From: a virus
Strand: one strand, 5' to 3'
Length of the DNA stretch: 29,125 nt
IMG/VR virus record: IMGVR_UViG_3300009409_000031
Span: 1 to 29,125 of that record
Positions 16,654-22,740 of the stretch are shown piece by piece (position 1 is the stretch's first letter; the number at the start of each line of letters is the position of its first letter). The translations under genes were made by a program, and so were the position numbers. The notes below the pieces were generated by a model that did no database searches, was not told where the DNA came from, and saw nothing but the letters and a program-made list of their open reading frames with translations.

Positions 16654-16797
16654 TTAGGTCCGCTCAGGGGACTCAATGTCTACCCGGTTGCGGTGCTTGC
16701 AATTCCGACAGGTGATTTCGACATGACTTCCCGGTGTTGCTTTAAACAGCCACCTGTGGCAGTTGCCGCATCGATAGTCTACCAGATCTGGTAGAAT
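16654..16797 (-). CDS. Com-like zinc-ribbon regulator (47 aa)
   Basis: Too short for ordinary gene finding. The frame encodes YRCGNCHRWLFKATPGSHVE then ITCRNCKHRNRVDIESPERT, with Cys at residues 10, 13, 30 and 33. This is the four-Cys pattern of Com-like proteins (phage Mu Com, an RNA-binding translational activator of mom): CxxC-x-(L/W)L...(V/I)x(I/C)xCxxC...N. No ATG, GTG or TTG occurs upstream in frame; the best start is ATT at 16797, with GGGAG in the preceding gene about 16 bases upstream, or CTG at 16785. The first codons lie under an 18-bp perfect palindrome. It is the last gene before the strong terminator. Confidence 0.6.
   Translation of the reverse strand: MLPDLVDYRCGNCHRWLFKATPGSHVEITCRNCKHRNRVDIESPERT
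16778..16795. promoter_or_regulatory. 18-bp perfect palindrome over the start of the Com-like gene
   Basis: TCTACCAGATCTGGTAGA is identical to its reverse complement. It covers codons 1-7 of the Com-like reading frame and follows the stop of the zinc-finger gene (16799). It could be a DNA operator or, in RNA, a hairpin/dimer site controlling a gene with a non-standard start. Confidence 0.6.
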
Positions 16798-16798
16798 T

Positions 16799-17110
16799 TT
16801 ACGTTTTATCGTCTCCCGTGTCAAGGGCTTCCCCTAACAGTCTCAGTACCGCAGCGGGCATACAGCGCCCACAGAGGTCTGGAGGATCTGGAATAAACGA
16901 GTTCAGGGAGACGTTGAAAACCACGGGAGACCCCTCGAACTCGGCTGTAAGCTTGAAGCCGTTTCCTTCTTGTGGATCTACAGTAAAAGAGCGCCCCCGG
17001 CAAGCGGAACAGTTACTGTCCCCGTCCATACCGGTCCCTTCGCATTCAGGGCACTCCACTTTGTGCGGAAACTCGTCACCGCACACATCACAGATGATCG
17101 TTTTAGACAT
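16799..17110 (-). CDS. DnaJ-like zinc-finger protein
   Basis: 103 residues, ATG at 17110 with GAGGAG upstream and overlapping the previous gene by eight bases. Cys pairs CDVC (7, 10), CPEC (20, 23) and CSAC (34, 37), with CEGTG and CRGRS around them, match the CxxCxGxG repeat of DnaJ central zinc fingers; a further CGRC lies near residues 79-82. The J domain is absent. Such fragments often bind proteins or nucleic acid in phages. The C-terminal LRLLGEALDTGDDKT is helical and acidic. Specific role unknown. Confidence 0.7.
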   Translation of the reverse strand: MSKTIICDVCGDEFPHKVECPECEGTGMDGDSNCSACRGRSFTVDPQEGNGFKLTAEFEGSPVVFNVSLNSFIPDPPDLCGRCMPAAVLRLLGEALDTGDDKT

Positions 17111-17219
17111 CCAGCTCCTCGACCAGGGCTTCTATCGCGTTCAAAAATGTCTGCATAGCCGCCAGATAGACCCCCTTCTTGATAGGCTTGTGGCAGAGGG
17201 CTATGGTTTTGCGGCTCAT
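17103..17219 (-). CDS. Very small hypothetical protein (38 aa)
   Basis: ATG at 17219 in an ATGA overlap with the previous reading frame, with GGGAG about 8 bases upstream; the stop overlaps the next start by eight bases. Sequence MSRKTIALCHKPIKKGVYLA then AMQTFLNAIEALVEELDV: a basic N-terminus and an acidic amphipathic helix. The tight overlaps on both sides are the main support. Function unknown. Confidence 0.55.
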   Translation of the reverse strand: MSRKTIALCHKPIKKGVYLAAMQTFLNAIEALVEELDV

Positions 17220-17398
17220 CGAAACGGCTCCCAGGACAGGATGATCGACCGGCCCAGCCAGTAAAAACAGACCATGGGGCCAAGGTTCTCCCAGCGGGGC
17301 TCCCAGCTAAATATAGGATACTGGGAGCGCCTTTTGAAGAACGGAGAAGCCCAGCCGATCCATGCACAGCGCCTCTTTCCCTTCCAAGGTAAAATCAT
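17216..17398 (-). CDS. Small Trp-rich hypothetical protein (60 aa)
   Basis: ATG at 17398; the end overlaps the next gene (ATGA). The protein is rich in Trp, Phe and Arg (WKGKRRCAWIGWASPFF, IFSWEPRWENLGPMVCFYWL, SIILSWEPF), with SWEP twice, and could associate with membrane. There is no clear ribosome site. A competing frame starting at ATG 17408 encodes a 34-residue protein beginning MNRYDFTLEGKEALCMDRLG, so which frame is used is uncertain. The 170 bases upstream (17399-17570) hold no convincing gene, only short inverted repeats. Confidence 0.4.
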   Translation of the reverse strand: MILPWKGKRRCAWIGWASPFFKRRSQYPIFSWEPRWENLGPMVCFYWLGRSIILSWEPFR

Positions 17399-17570
17399 AG
17401 CGGTTCATTTCTACGAAATGTTCTAAAGCGGCCTACGCAGGAAGCCAGTTGAGGGTGATGGCGGCAGCGCCAACTCAAATTCTGGATTATGGGAGATAGT
17501 CTCCCCTGATCCACTCTTTCGCACATGCGGCTTGATTCATTATGGGTCTTTCCGCTTGATTACTTTGCCT

Positions 17571-17927
17571 TTATGGCTTTCGTCGGGAAGGTGCGCCCCC
17601 CCCTTTATTCAATGCAGGATTCGAACCTGCTACACAAGAGTTTTCCAGACTCTTAAGATTTTCCGAGGTTGGTGGCTCTTTAGGGCAAAGCCGGTGCCCG
17701 CTGCCTGTTTCTCCTTTTACTCTACGCATCCGCTGTTCTTCGAGTGCCTCTTTTCGCTTCTCTTCTGTGCCGTTATAGACTTCACCTATTGCCTGTCCCA
17801 GCTTGAACCATGCGCTGCCCTCTTCTTCGCTGGTTGAGACATTGTTTTTCCGGTATGCGGTGGATGCCAGCGCCAGCGCCTCTTTCAGCGTCAGGGTCAG
17901 ATGAACTTCAGGCTGCTCCTTTTCCAA
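17571..17927 (-). CDS. Hypothetical protein whose C-terminus runs through a tRNA-like sequence
   Basis: 118 residues from a TTG at 17927, supported by GGAGGAG 6 bases upstream and overlap with the preceding gene. Residues 1-~72 look like a normal small helical protein (HLTLTLKEALALASTAYRKN, AWFKLGQAIGEVYNGTEEKR). The last ~45 residues (including CVAGSNPALNKGGG) are the translation of tRNA T-arm-like DNA, which normally does not encode protein. The gene may have lost its original 3' end to insertion of, or recombination with, a tRNA fragment. Function unknown. Confidence 0.55.
   Translation of the reverse strand: MEKEQPEVHLTLTLKEALALASTAYRKNNVSTSEEEGSAWFKLGQAIGEVYNGTEEKRKEALEEQRMRRVKGETGSGHRLCPKEPPTSENLKSLENSCVAGSNPALNKGGGAPSRRKP
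17606..17653 (-). other. tRNA-like element (anticodon arm and T arm only)
   Basis: On the minus strand AGAGT-CTGGAAA-ACTCT forms a 5-bp anticodon stem with a proper 7-base loop (U33, anticodon GGA for serine), followed by six bases, then GCAGG-TTCGAAT-CCTGC, a perfect T arm. The 3' acceptor strand would be ATTGAAT, but no matching 5' acceptor strand and no acceptable D arm are found upstream, and the serine-type long variable arm is missing. It is therefore a tRNA 3' half, not a complete gene: a decayed phage tRNA or an attachment-site core. Confidence 0.5.
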
Positions 17928-18156
17928 CTTTCTCCTCCAGCCACTTGAGCCGCTCCTCGATCTGAGCTTGTTTGTCCGCGTAGATATCGATGACCTCCGT
18001 GAACTTGTAGTAAGCCTTGAGCTGCGCGGCCCCCGTCTCCAGGGTCATCCCGGCATTCTTCCTCAGCGACTTGTTCGCCCTGCGCTGGGTGCAGACCATT
18101 ACAATGATCATTCCACACTGGGTCGCCCGAATAGCCAAATCAAACCATTCAATCAT
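17908..18156 (-). CDS. Small single-pass membrane protein with coiled coil
   Basis: 82 residues, ATG at 18156 with GAGG upstream, overlapping the preceding stop. Residues ~5-22 (FDLAIRATQCGMIIVMVC) are a likely membrane anchor, followed by a basic turn (TQRRANKSLRKN) and a C-terminal coiled coil (YADKQAQIEERLKWLEEKVG). By the positive-inside pattern the coiled coil would face the cytoplasm. It overlaps the next gene by 20 bases. Lysis-accessory proteins can look like this, but nothing else here is lysis-related. Confidence 0.6.
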   Translation of the reverse strand: MIEWFDLAIRATQCGMIIVMVCTQRRANKSLRKNAGMTLETGAAQLKAYYKFTEVIDIYADKQAQIEERLKWLEEKVGKGAA

Positions 18157-18352
18157 CTTGCCTCACAAACCTGACGATTTCAGGGTCATAGCCCGCTTTA
18201 AGAAAGGATTCCATGAGGTCATCTGCCGCGCCCTCCGGCACAAGATAGGGAGCTTTGCCTATATCGAAGTCCATGCAGATAAGCCCGCCATCGATCTCGA
18301 AGCCGATGATCACATCCACCTTTTCCTTATACTGACTGATCGTGACTTCCAT
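18149..18352 (-). CDS. Small hypothetical protein (67 aa)
   Basis: The start is the second ATG of an ATGATG at 18355-18350, placed 4 bases after GGAGG and overlapping the upstream stop (TGATG). The longer frame reaching 18631 is a shadow of the neighbours over its first half. Sequence MEVTISQYKEKVDVIIGFEI followed by DGGLICMDFDIGKAPYLVPE then a helical end. It is acidic and probably a compact alpha/beta fold. Function unknown. Confidence 0.6.
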   Translation of the reverse strand: MEVTISQYKEKVDVIIGFEIDGGLICMDFDIGKAPYLVPEGAADDLMESFLKAGYDPEIVRFVRQDD

Positions 18353-18597
18353 CATTCCTCCGTCTGGTCCGCGCAGTGCTGCAGGAATTCCTTCAGGCCA
18401 ACAAGGTCGTCCTTGTTGCTGATGGACAGAACCTTGCCATTCTTTTCGCCCTGCACCAAGAGCACGAACTTGCGCTCTTCGCCAAGGACTCTCTCGATCA
18501 CCCCCTTCAACCAGAGCTGCCAGCATCCGATCACTGAGGTTTTCTGGAAAATCTTCTTCGAGCCTACCATTGTTGGCGACCACGGACAGACCTCCAC
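18352..18597 (-). CDS. Small hypothetical protein (81 aa)
   Basis: ATG at 18597, overlapping the upstream membrane-protein gene by 34 bases; an alternative start is ATG 18570. The body (WLKGVIERVLGEERKFVLLV then QGEKNGKVLSISNKDDLVGL) has a beta-hairpin-like core and an acidic helical end (KEFLQHCADQTEE). Its end contains the ribosome site of the next gene, so the two are coupled. Family not recognised. Confidence 0.55.
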   Translation of the reverse strand: MEVCPWSPTMVGSKKIFQKTSVIGCWQLWLKGVIERVLGEERKFVLLVQGEKNGKVLSISNKDDLVGLKEFLQHCADQTEE

Positions 18598-18986
18598 ATA
18601 AACGTCCAGAACCCTGGAAGTGCCGCCTCAAATGCTTCCAGATGCAGCCTGTCCTTTTCCTGGCTGGACTTTACCTGAACCAGATGACGTCTCTGCGCCG
18701 CATCCACTTCCATTCTTGTGGTGCCGGGAGAGAGGTAGTCAGCATACGCCATGTTCTCCGATAGGAGGCGGGCATATTCTTCAACATAGGCACCCTTCAG
18801 CCGGTCGTGCCCTTCCTTCTGATGCAGCATCATCCTGTCGCAATTCAGCTGAATCATCAGCACGGCAGCACAGTAGATCGTGAAAGGAAAAGCAAAAACT
18901 CCGTCCACGGGCGTAAAAAGGAACAGCCCCCAGCCGAGAGCCATCCAAATACCAAACTGAACAAGACGGCTTTTTACGCTGACCAT
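18564..18986 (-). CDS. Two-pass membrane protein with charged cytoplasmic tail
   Basis: 140 residues, ATG at 18986 inside the end of the preceding gene (13-base overlap). Two hydrophobic segments lie at residues ~9-25 (VQFGIWMALGWGLFLFT) and ~30-47 (VFAFPFTIYCAAVLMIQL), with a short loop between, followed by a long charged helical tail (RMMLHQKEGHDRLKGAYVEE...). The topology is holin-like, but the long tail and early-gene location argue against a holin. It could be a membrane-associated exclusion or host-interaction factor. Unknown family. Confidence 0.6.
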   Translation of the reverse strand: MVSVKSRLVQFGIWMALGWGLFLFTPVDGVFAFPFTIYCAAVLMIQLNCDRMMLHQKEGHDRLKGAYVEEYARLLSENMAYADYLSPGTTRMEVDAAQRRHLVQVKSSQEKDRLHLEAFEAALPGFWTFMWRSVRGRQQW

Positions 18987-19558
18987 CGCTTGGAAAGCCC
19001 TTTCACCTCCGTGGTTGCATTTGCAATTTCAAGGGCGGAATCGATGGCTGTGACTTCTTCCTTGAGGGCTGAGACATTCTTGTCCCGCACCTCAGGATCG
19101 AAGTAGAGACGCCTCTTGGTAATAATCGGATTCCCGCCGCCATGCGGAGAATTCATGGTCGCCTCGGGTGCGATCCCCCTGTCTGACAGGGAGTCCCACG
19201 CCTGGATCTCCAGATCGATGAGGTTGTCTGTGCCCGCCGAAGACCTTCTCTGTGCCGATACTGTCCGTCTGGTCACCCAGTATGCAATGGGCTTCGAGAC
19301 AGGTTTGCCATCGAGCTTGATTGTGATCTTTTCCCTCAGGTTCGTTGAGGAGATCGCCAGCTGCAGTTCTATGACGTTCTGGATACAATCCGCATGAGAT
19401 TGCAGCCATTCCTCGACCTTGCCTCTCTGAGCCTCGGAGGAGCCATAGAACGGATCCTGCATATCCAGATCAGCGCAGTGCTCTTTAATCTTCGCACGTA
19501 AATCCGCAGCTTTCCTCAGCTGCGCTTTCTTATGTTTCATCGCCTCCACGATGGTCAT
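18974..19558 (-). CDS. Hypothetical protein resembling the DIP1984/DUF6847-type architecture
   Basis: 194 residues from the ATG at 19558, preceded by CAAGGA; the longer form starting at 19600 lacks a ribosome site. The N-terminal helix (MTIVEAMKHKKAQLRKAADL RAKI), the middle IELQLAISSTNL segment, IAYWVTRR and the C-terminal RRLYFDPEVRDKNVSALKEE then IDSALEIANATTEV pattern resemble DIP1984-like proteins (helix, IN-x-TN, R-D, Ala-x-R-D, terminal NatT). The match is by eye and tentative. No catalytic site is evident. It is predicted to be soluble and helical. Confidence 0.55.
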   Translation of the reverse strand: MTIVEAMKHKKAQLRKAADLRAKIKEHCADLDMQDPFYGSSEAQRGKVEEWLQSHADCIQNVIELQLAISSTNLREKITIKLDGKPVSKPIAYWVTRRTVSAQRRSSAGTDNLIDLEIQAWDSLSDRGIAPEATMNSPHGGGNPIITKRRLYFDPEVRDKNVSALKEEVTAIDSALEIANATTEVKGLSKRWSA

Positions 19559-19603
19559 AAAGAATTTCCTCAAGGGAGAGGGTGGGGAGCCGTGCCACAC
19601 GGC

Positions 19604-19825
19604 TTACTCAAGTTTTGCGGTTCTCATCATTGCTTCCCAAAATAAATCTCCATAAGGAGCAAACGCGTCAGCCATATCCTTTACAGTGGACAGTTTTAGC
19701 TCCGTGCGATTTCGTTCCCAGGAGGCAATAGCAGACGGAGTGCTTCCGATTTTATCCCCAAGCACATCCCGGGTCATACCACACAGCGTCCTGAACCCCC
19801 GCACAACATCGCCCGCGTTGGACAA
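19604..19825 (-). CDS. XRE-family HTH regulator (Cro-like, 73 aa)
   Basis: The TTG at 19825 is preceded by GAGGAG 9 bases upstream; an earlier TTG at 19888 gives 94 residues but has no ribosome site. The core VVRGFRTLCGMTRDVLGDKI then GSTPSAIASWERNRTELKLS is a complete XRE helix-turn-helix (recognition helix SAIASWERN), followed by a dimerising helix. A 170-base gap containing an inverted repeat (19956-19975) lies upstream, a likely operator/promoter site. It probably represses part of the minus-strand early operon. Confidence 0.75.
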   Translation of the reverse strand: MSNAGDVVRGFRTLCGMTRDVLGDKIGSTPSAIASWERNRTELKLSTVKDMADAFAPYGDLFWEAMMRTAKLE

Positions 19826-19955
19826 GATTGGCTTCTCCTCTTTGTCAGTTTCCTCAGTGACATGTGCAGAATTTAAGAAACAATGCAATCAGCAGCACGT
19901 TTAAAAACGCACTATGAACAAAAAACATACAAGGTGTACCTCTGGCGAGTACGTG

Positions 19956-19975
19956 GTGTAGCCTTGTTGCTACAC
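19956..19975. promoter_or_regulatory. Inverted repeat upstream of the Cro-like gene
   Basis: GTGTAGC and GCTACAC form a 7-bp inverted repeat separated by six bases in the 19826-19997 gap. It follows the stop of the HNH-like gene by about 22 bases and precedes the XRE gene. No T run follows, so it is either an operator for a dimeric repressor or a weak hairpin. Confidence 0.5.
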
Positions 19976-19997
19976 GCTTCTTGCAGGATATGAGAAC

Positions 19998-20462
19998 TTA
20001 CACGACATCTTTCCACGACTTTCGCAGAACAACCAGAGACATGGCGCTTCGGGTGACTTTTGTTCCGAACTCCTTTTCCACCATCCTGCACAGGGCTGTT
20101 GCCTCTACCTTCCCCTTGACATATCGCTCACGAACCCACCGGACAATGTCTTCGTTGAGCGCACGGTTACGGCCCTGAGCAACCTCGCTCATAGCCTCCG
20201 ATGTGGTCCTTTGATGCAAGTGTTCAGGGCATACGCATAACTCATTCTTGCAGCTGGACTTAACTACAATCACCTGCCTGTTATAGGACTTGACAGCGCC
20301 CTCGAACATGAGATCCCGCACAAGACGATTCTTCCCGCCCAGCCTGAAGACGGGTTTTTCGTCTGCGGTTTCCCCGGCCCAGGTATAGCAACCGTCCTCT
20401 TCAATTCGGATCTGCGACCACAGGCGCTGCAAGTCATCGAACGCCAAGTCCTTGTGCGTCAT
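19998..20462 (-). CDS. HNH-like protein with replaced catalytic residues plus C-terminal HTH
   Basis: 154 residues, ATG at 20462 in an ATGA overlap. Residues ~20-95 follow the HNH_3 phage homing-endonuclease layout: CYTWAG near the start, then VIVVKSSCKNELCVCPEHLH. In the family the core reads V-x-H-x-C-(D/N)-N-P-x-C-V-N-P-x-H-L. Here the catalytic first His is Ser69 and the Asn before Pro is Cys78, while the Cys residues and His81 remain. Residues ~100-150 (ALNEDIVRWVRERYVKGKVE ATALCRMVEKEFGTKVTR) form a helix-turn-helix. It is probably a nuclease-dead DNA-binding protein. Confidence 0.7.
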   Translation of the reverse strand: MTHKDLAFDDLQRLWSQIRIEEDGCYTWAGETADEKPVFRLGGKNRLVRDLMFEGAVKSYNRQVIVVKSSCKNELCVCPEHLHQRTTSEAMSEVAQGRNRALNEDIVRWVRERYVKGKVEATALCRMVEKEFGTKVTRSAMSLVVLRKSWKDVV

Positions 20463-20839
20463 TTCTTTTTCCTTGTCAAACCCTTGCCAGCCATCGGTCC
20501 GAGCTTCGCCCTTGCTGCGATGACATCAGACTTCCTGAACAGCTGTTTTTGTCCTGGGCTGCTGATTTCTTCAGGCTTCACGTGCTTCCTGACCGTCTCG
20601 GGTGCCTTCACCCCCAGGACTACCATAGCTTCCTTTAGGTCGATCAGGGGATTCTCGACACGGGTACCTAAGCGCCGGGGCTGTCTCTCGACCACAGCCG
20701 CTACCGTAGGCCTCTTCTTCTCTTCCTTGCCCTCCACATGCACGATCTCCGCGCCAGACTTCTCAACCATCCCCATCAGCGTAGACATCGCTTCTCCGTT
20801 GCCATCTGGAATCTCGAACTTCACGGTTACCTCAATCAC
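20459..20839 (-). CDS. Putative MerR/excisionase-type (HTH_17) DNA-binding protein
   Basis: 126 residues from a GTG at 20839 with an excellent AAAGGAGG. The N-terminal ~45 residues form a beta-alpha-beta element (MIEVTVKFEIPDGNGEAMST...). Residues ~66-112 fit the HTH_17 pattern: LIDLKEAMVVLGVKAPETVR KHVKPEE ... KQLFRKSDVIAAR. The C-terminus is very basic (KGLTRKKK). It could be an excisionase/architectural protein or regulator. It is coupled to the HNH-like gene by an ATGA overlap. Confidence 0.55.
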   Translation of the reverse strand: MIEVTVKFEIPDGNGEAMSTLMGMVEKSGAEIVHVEGKEEKKRPTVAAVVERQPRRLGTRVENPLIDLKEAMVVLGVKAPETVRKHVKPEEISSPGQKQLFRKSDVIAARAKLGPMAGKGLTRKKK

Positions 20840-20863
20840 GTTGACCTCCTTTAAGGCTTTCGT

Positions 20864-21214
20864 TTACTCCGCCATCGCAACGATTTCCTCGGGCGTCATG
20901 ATATTCAGACCAAAGACCTCTTCCAGCTCCTTTCGTTGGGCGACTATCGTGGGGTTCTGTGTCGTAAAAAGCATGTTCTCATCCTCTTGAAACGTCACGC
21001 AATACACGTATTCTGCCAGATCGAGCTGGCGGTATTTATCCGCCTGTTCCCTTGTGATCTTTTTCCTGCCCACAAGGACACTCAGATTCGATTTGAGCTG
21101 ACGCTCCATCTTCCGTATAGCCCGTCTCCCTGCTGCCTTCAGAAGGGCTGGCGGGATCTCTTCTGCCAGCTGAATAAACTCGGGATCGACCTTGAAAAAC
21201 TTACTTTTCTTCAT
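20864..21214 (-). CDS. Hypothetical early protein (116 aa)
   Basis: ATG at 21214 has a poor ribosome site but lies inside a 13-codon reading frame with an excellent one, so re-initiation is likely. The N-terminal half is helical and basic (LLKAAGRRAIRKMERQLKSN), the C-terminal half acidic (RKELEEVFGLNIMTPEEIVA). No domain recognised. It precedes the HTH_17 gene. Confidence 0.6.
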   Translation of the reverse strand: MKKSKFFKVDPEFIQLAEEIPPALLKAAGRRAIRKMERQLKSNLSVLVGRKKITREQADKYRQLDLAEYVYCVTFQEDENMLFTTQNPTIVAQRKELEEVFGLNIMTPEEIVAMAE

Positions 21215-21242
21215 CTTCGATTTCCACCGAGTGATACGTCAC
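21201..21242 (-). CDS. Possible 13-aa leader peptide
   Basis: GTG at 21242 is preceded by AAAGGAG at ideal distance and encodes MTYHSVEIEDEEK, stopping 13 bases inside the next gene, whose own ribosome site is weak. This looks like a translational-coupling device. Too short to be sure it is expressed. Confidence 0.35.
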   Translation of the reverse strand: MTYHSVEIEDEEK

Positions 21243-21279
21243 ACGGGTCTCCTTTCTTTAGTTAGTAACCGCCTTCGAA

Positions 21280-21870
21280 TCACCTTCTAAACACGCCAAC
21301 AATTAAATAACTGTGATTTTTTCTGGCCGTCTTTTGGTACGGCTCCCTCATACAAGGGACTGTTGCTTGCAACAGGACAAAGATGTCTGCTATTCGAAAC
21401 CCAAACGTCTCCATTAGAGTAATAGCCTCGACGTGCGTCAACCTCTGCTTGCCACTTTCTATTTCGTCTTGGCATTTCACATACAAAACGCCCTTCTTCT
21501 TCAGGCATCTTGCCGCTTCCAGTATACCTGCCGCATAGTTCCTGACCACAGATTCGTGACCTGTATTTTCATTCCTATAGCATTCGTTGATACTTTTCTT
21601 GACCGTCTTCCCTCCGTGCATATATGGAGGGTCGAAGACCAATCCGTCCAACGAATCATCCTCGTAAGGCAGGTTCCGAAAGTCCACGCCCGTCTGGATA
21701 TCCGTAAGCAGTAGGTTGTAGTTCTTTCTGTCAACGTCTTTCCAAAAGACACCCTTTCCATAGGTAACATCTGCTATGGTTGCCCCATGTTCCGAATGCA
21801 ACCCTAGTGCATCGGGGAAAATGTTTGCATTGGTTCCTACTTTTCCTGTAAGAATGACGCCGTCCGTCAT
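21280..21870 (-). CDS. Amino-group DNA methyltransferase (DPPY type)
   Basis: 196 residues, ATG at 21870 in an ATGA overlap with a tiny upstream gene. Motif I-like ADVTYGKGVFW (33-43) and motif IV DPPY (80-83, in GLVFDPPYMHGG) mark an N6-adenine or N4-cytosine DNA methyltransferase using SAM. The order (motif I then DPPY) indicates the gamma/beta-like arrangement, and the short length leaves little room for a separate target-recognition domain. The C-terminus LLQATVPCMREPYQKTARKN HSYLIVGVF is a typical terminal strand. No partner restriction enzyme is visible, so self-protection against host restriction is likely. Confidence 0.85.
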   Translation of the reverse strand: MTDGVILTGKVGTNANIFPDALGLHSEHGATIADVTYGKGVFWKDVDRKNYNLLLTDIQTGVDFRNLPYEDDSLDGLVFDPPYMHGGKTVKKSINECYRNENTGHESVVRNYAAGILEAARCLKKKGVLYVKCQDEIESGKQRLTHVEAITLMETFGFRIADIFVLLQATVPCMREPYQKTARKNHSYLIVGVFRR

Positions 21871-21980
21871 GCGCTATATCCCCTTCCGTAGCATTTCATC
21901 TGCCCCGGCTTGACGTGTTGCTGGATAGCTGCATGCAGGTTCTGCTCCAGAGTGAATTCGGGACACGGTTTTCCGTTCAT
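21867..21980 (-). CDS. Very small hypothetical protein (37 aa)
   Basis: ATG at 21980 overlaps the previous stop (ATGA) and its own stop overlaps the methyltransferase start (ATGA); GGGAG lies about 8 bases upstream. Sequence MNGKPCPEFTLEQNLHAAIQ then QHVKPGQMKCYGRGYSA. It contains two Cys and a short helix. The chain of overlaps is the main evidence that it is translated. Confidence 0.55.
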   Translation of the reverse strand: MNGKPCPEFTLEQNLHAAIQQHVKPGQMKCYGRGYSA

Positions 21981-22069
21981 GCGCTGCTCCCACTGGTCCG
22001 GTGGCACGGGACCGGTTCATGGGCTTCGTTCAGGATGTATTTGCCGAGTCGATTATCGGGGTCTATCAC
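21977..22069 (-). CDS. Very small hypothetical protein (30 aa)
   Basis: GTG at 22069 with GGAGG 5 bases upstream, overlapping both neighbours. Sequence MIDPDNRLGKYILNEAHEPV then PCHRTSGSSA. No recognised domain. It is supported by the ribosome site and by four-base overlap coupling. Confidence 0.45.
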   Translation of the reverse strand: MIDPDNRLGKYILNEAHEPVPCHRTSGSSA

Positions 22070-22199
22070 GATGCCTCCACAGCGTCCAGACACATGAACA
22101 AAACTTCATGACTGCAGCATACCCAGCGAACGTGGTCACGGCAAAACCCGCCATGTAGATAAACTTCCCGAACAGCTCGTTTGCCAGATCCCAGGTCAC
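22053..22199 (-). CDS. Small membrane protein (48 aa)
   Basis: GTG at 22199 overlaps the upstream stop (GTGA) and has GGAGGAG at good distance, which decides against the longer reading from 22253. One hydrophobic segment (residues ~10-38, GKFIYMAGFAVTTFAGYAAV then MKFCSCVWTLW) with a basic C-terminus (RHRDRPR), so the N-terminus probably faces out. It could be a small exclusion or lysis-regulating protein; no family recognised. Confidence 0.55.
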   Translation of the reverse strand: MTWDLANELFGKFIYMAGFAVTTFAGYAAVMKFCSCVWTLWRHRDRPR

Positions 22200-22429
22200 T
22201 CCAGCTCCTCCCTCAGCATATTCACGGCATTTGCCAGATCCGACGTCGGCCACATATCGATGACCCTTTGTGCAGCATTACGCAAACGCTTCTTCTCTCC
22301 CAGCGCTACGCGCAGTCGATCATCCACGATCCTTCGAGACAGGCGTTCACGTTCAAGATCCGTATTCAGATCCCTCACAAGCTCCGCAAGGCGCTCGTCC
22401 ACAGGACCGTCCTCCTTCACAGCCTCCAA
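22196..22429 (-). CDS. Small coiled-coil protein (77 aa)
   Basis: TTG at 22429, shortly downstream of the XRE regulator; a GTG at 22420 is an alternative. Highly charged and helical throughout (VDERLAELVRDLNTDLERER LSRRIVDDRLRVALGEKKRL), ending ANAVNMLREELE. It probably forms a coiled-coil dimer. Its end carries the ribosome site and overlapping start of the next gene. Confidence 0.6.
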   Translation of the reverse strand: MEAVKEDGPVDERLAELVRDLNTDLERERLSRRIVDDRLRVALGEKKRLRNAAQRVIDMWPTSDLANAVNMLREELE

Positions 22430-22446
22430 AACCTCAAGAGCCTTGC

Positions 22447-22740
22447 TTACACTTCGTTCCTCTTCCTGTGCTCTATAGTGGACTTGCTGATCTTGATCGC
22501 AGAAGGAGCGAATACCGCCGTTGGCTCACCTTCGAAGAAGACCCCTGGATCAATGTCAAAAGCCTTCGTGAACCTCAGGAAATACCGCATCGTCAACCCC
22601 CGAGCACCAGACTCCAGCTGCGTATAAAACGGTCTGGAGATCTTCATTACCTTTGCAACGTCCTGTGCTCTCAACCCCCGCTCGATACGAATCTTCCTCA
22701 ACGACTGCCTCACCGTTGCAACCGTCCATTCCTGCTCCAA
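22447..22740 (-). CDS. XRE-family transcription regulator (repressor-like)
   Basis: 97 residues from a TTG at 22740 with AAGGAG 7 bases upstream; the reading frame continues upstream to 22983 but only through non-coding control sequence. A complete helix-turn-helix lies at residues ~8-62: VRQSLRKIRIERGLRAQDVA KVMKISRPFYTQLESGARGLTMRYFLRFTKAFDIDPGVFF. The short C-terminus has no protease-type domain. It is the first gene of the leftward operon beside the divergent control region, the classic place for a CI/Cro-type regulator, and may bind the palindrome at 22968. Confidence 0.8.
   Translation of the reverse strand: MEQEWTVATVRQSLRKIRIERGLRAQDVAKVMKISRPFYTQLESGARGLTMRYFLRFTKAFDIDPGVFFEGEPTAVFAPSAIKISKSTIEHRKRNEV

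Noticed and set aside
17487-17540. 17-codon minus-strand frame beginning MNQAACAKEWIRGDYLP
   Set aside because: Weak ribosome site and no coupling to neighbours; too short to support.
17560-17700. Complete tRNA-Ser gene
   Set aside because: No 5' acceptor strand, no D arm and no long variable arm; only the anticodon and T arms can be formed.
18564-18986. Holin
   Set aside because: Two membrane segments fit, but the long charged tail and location among early genes without an endolysin do not.
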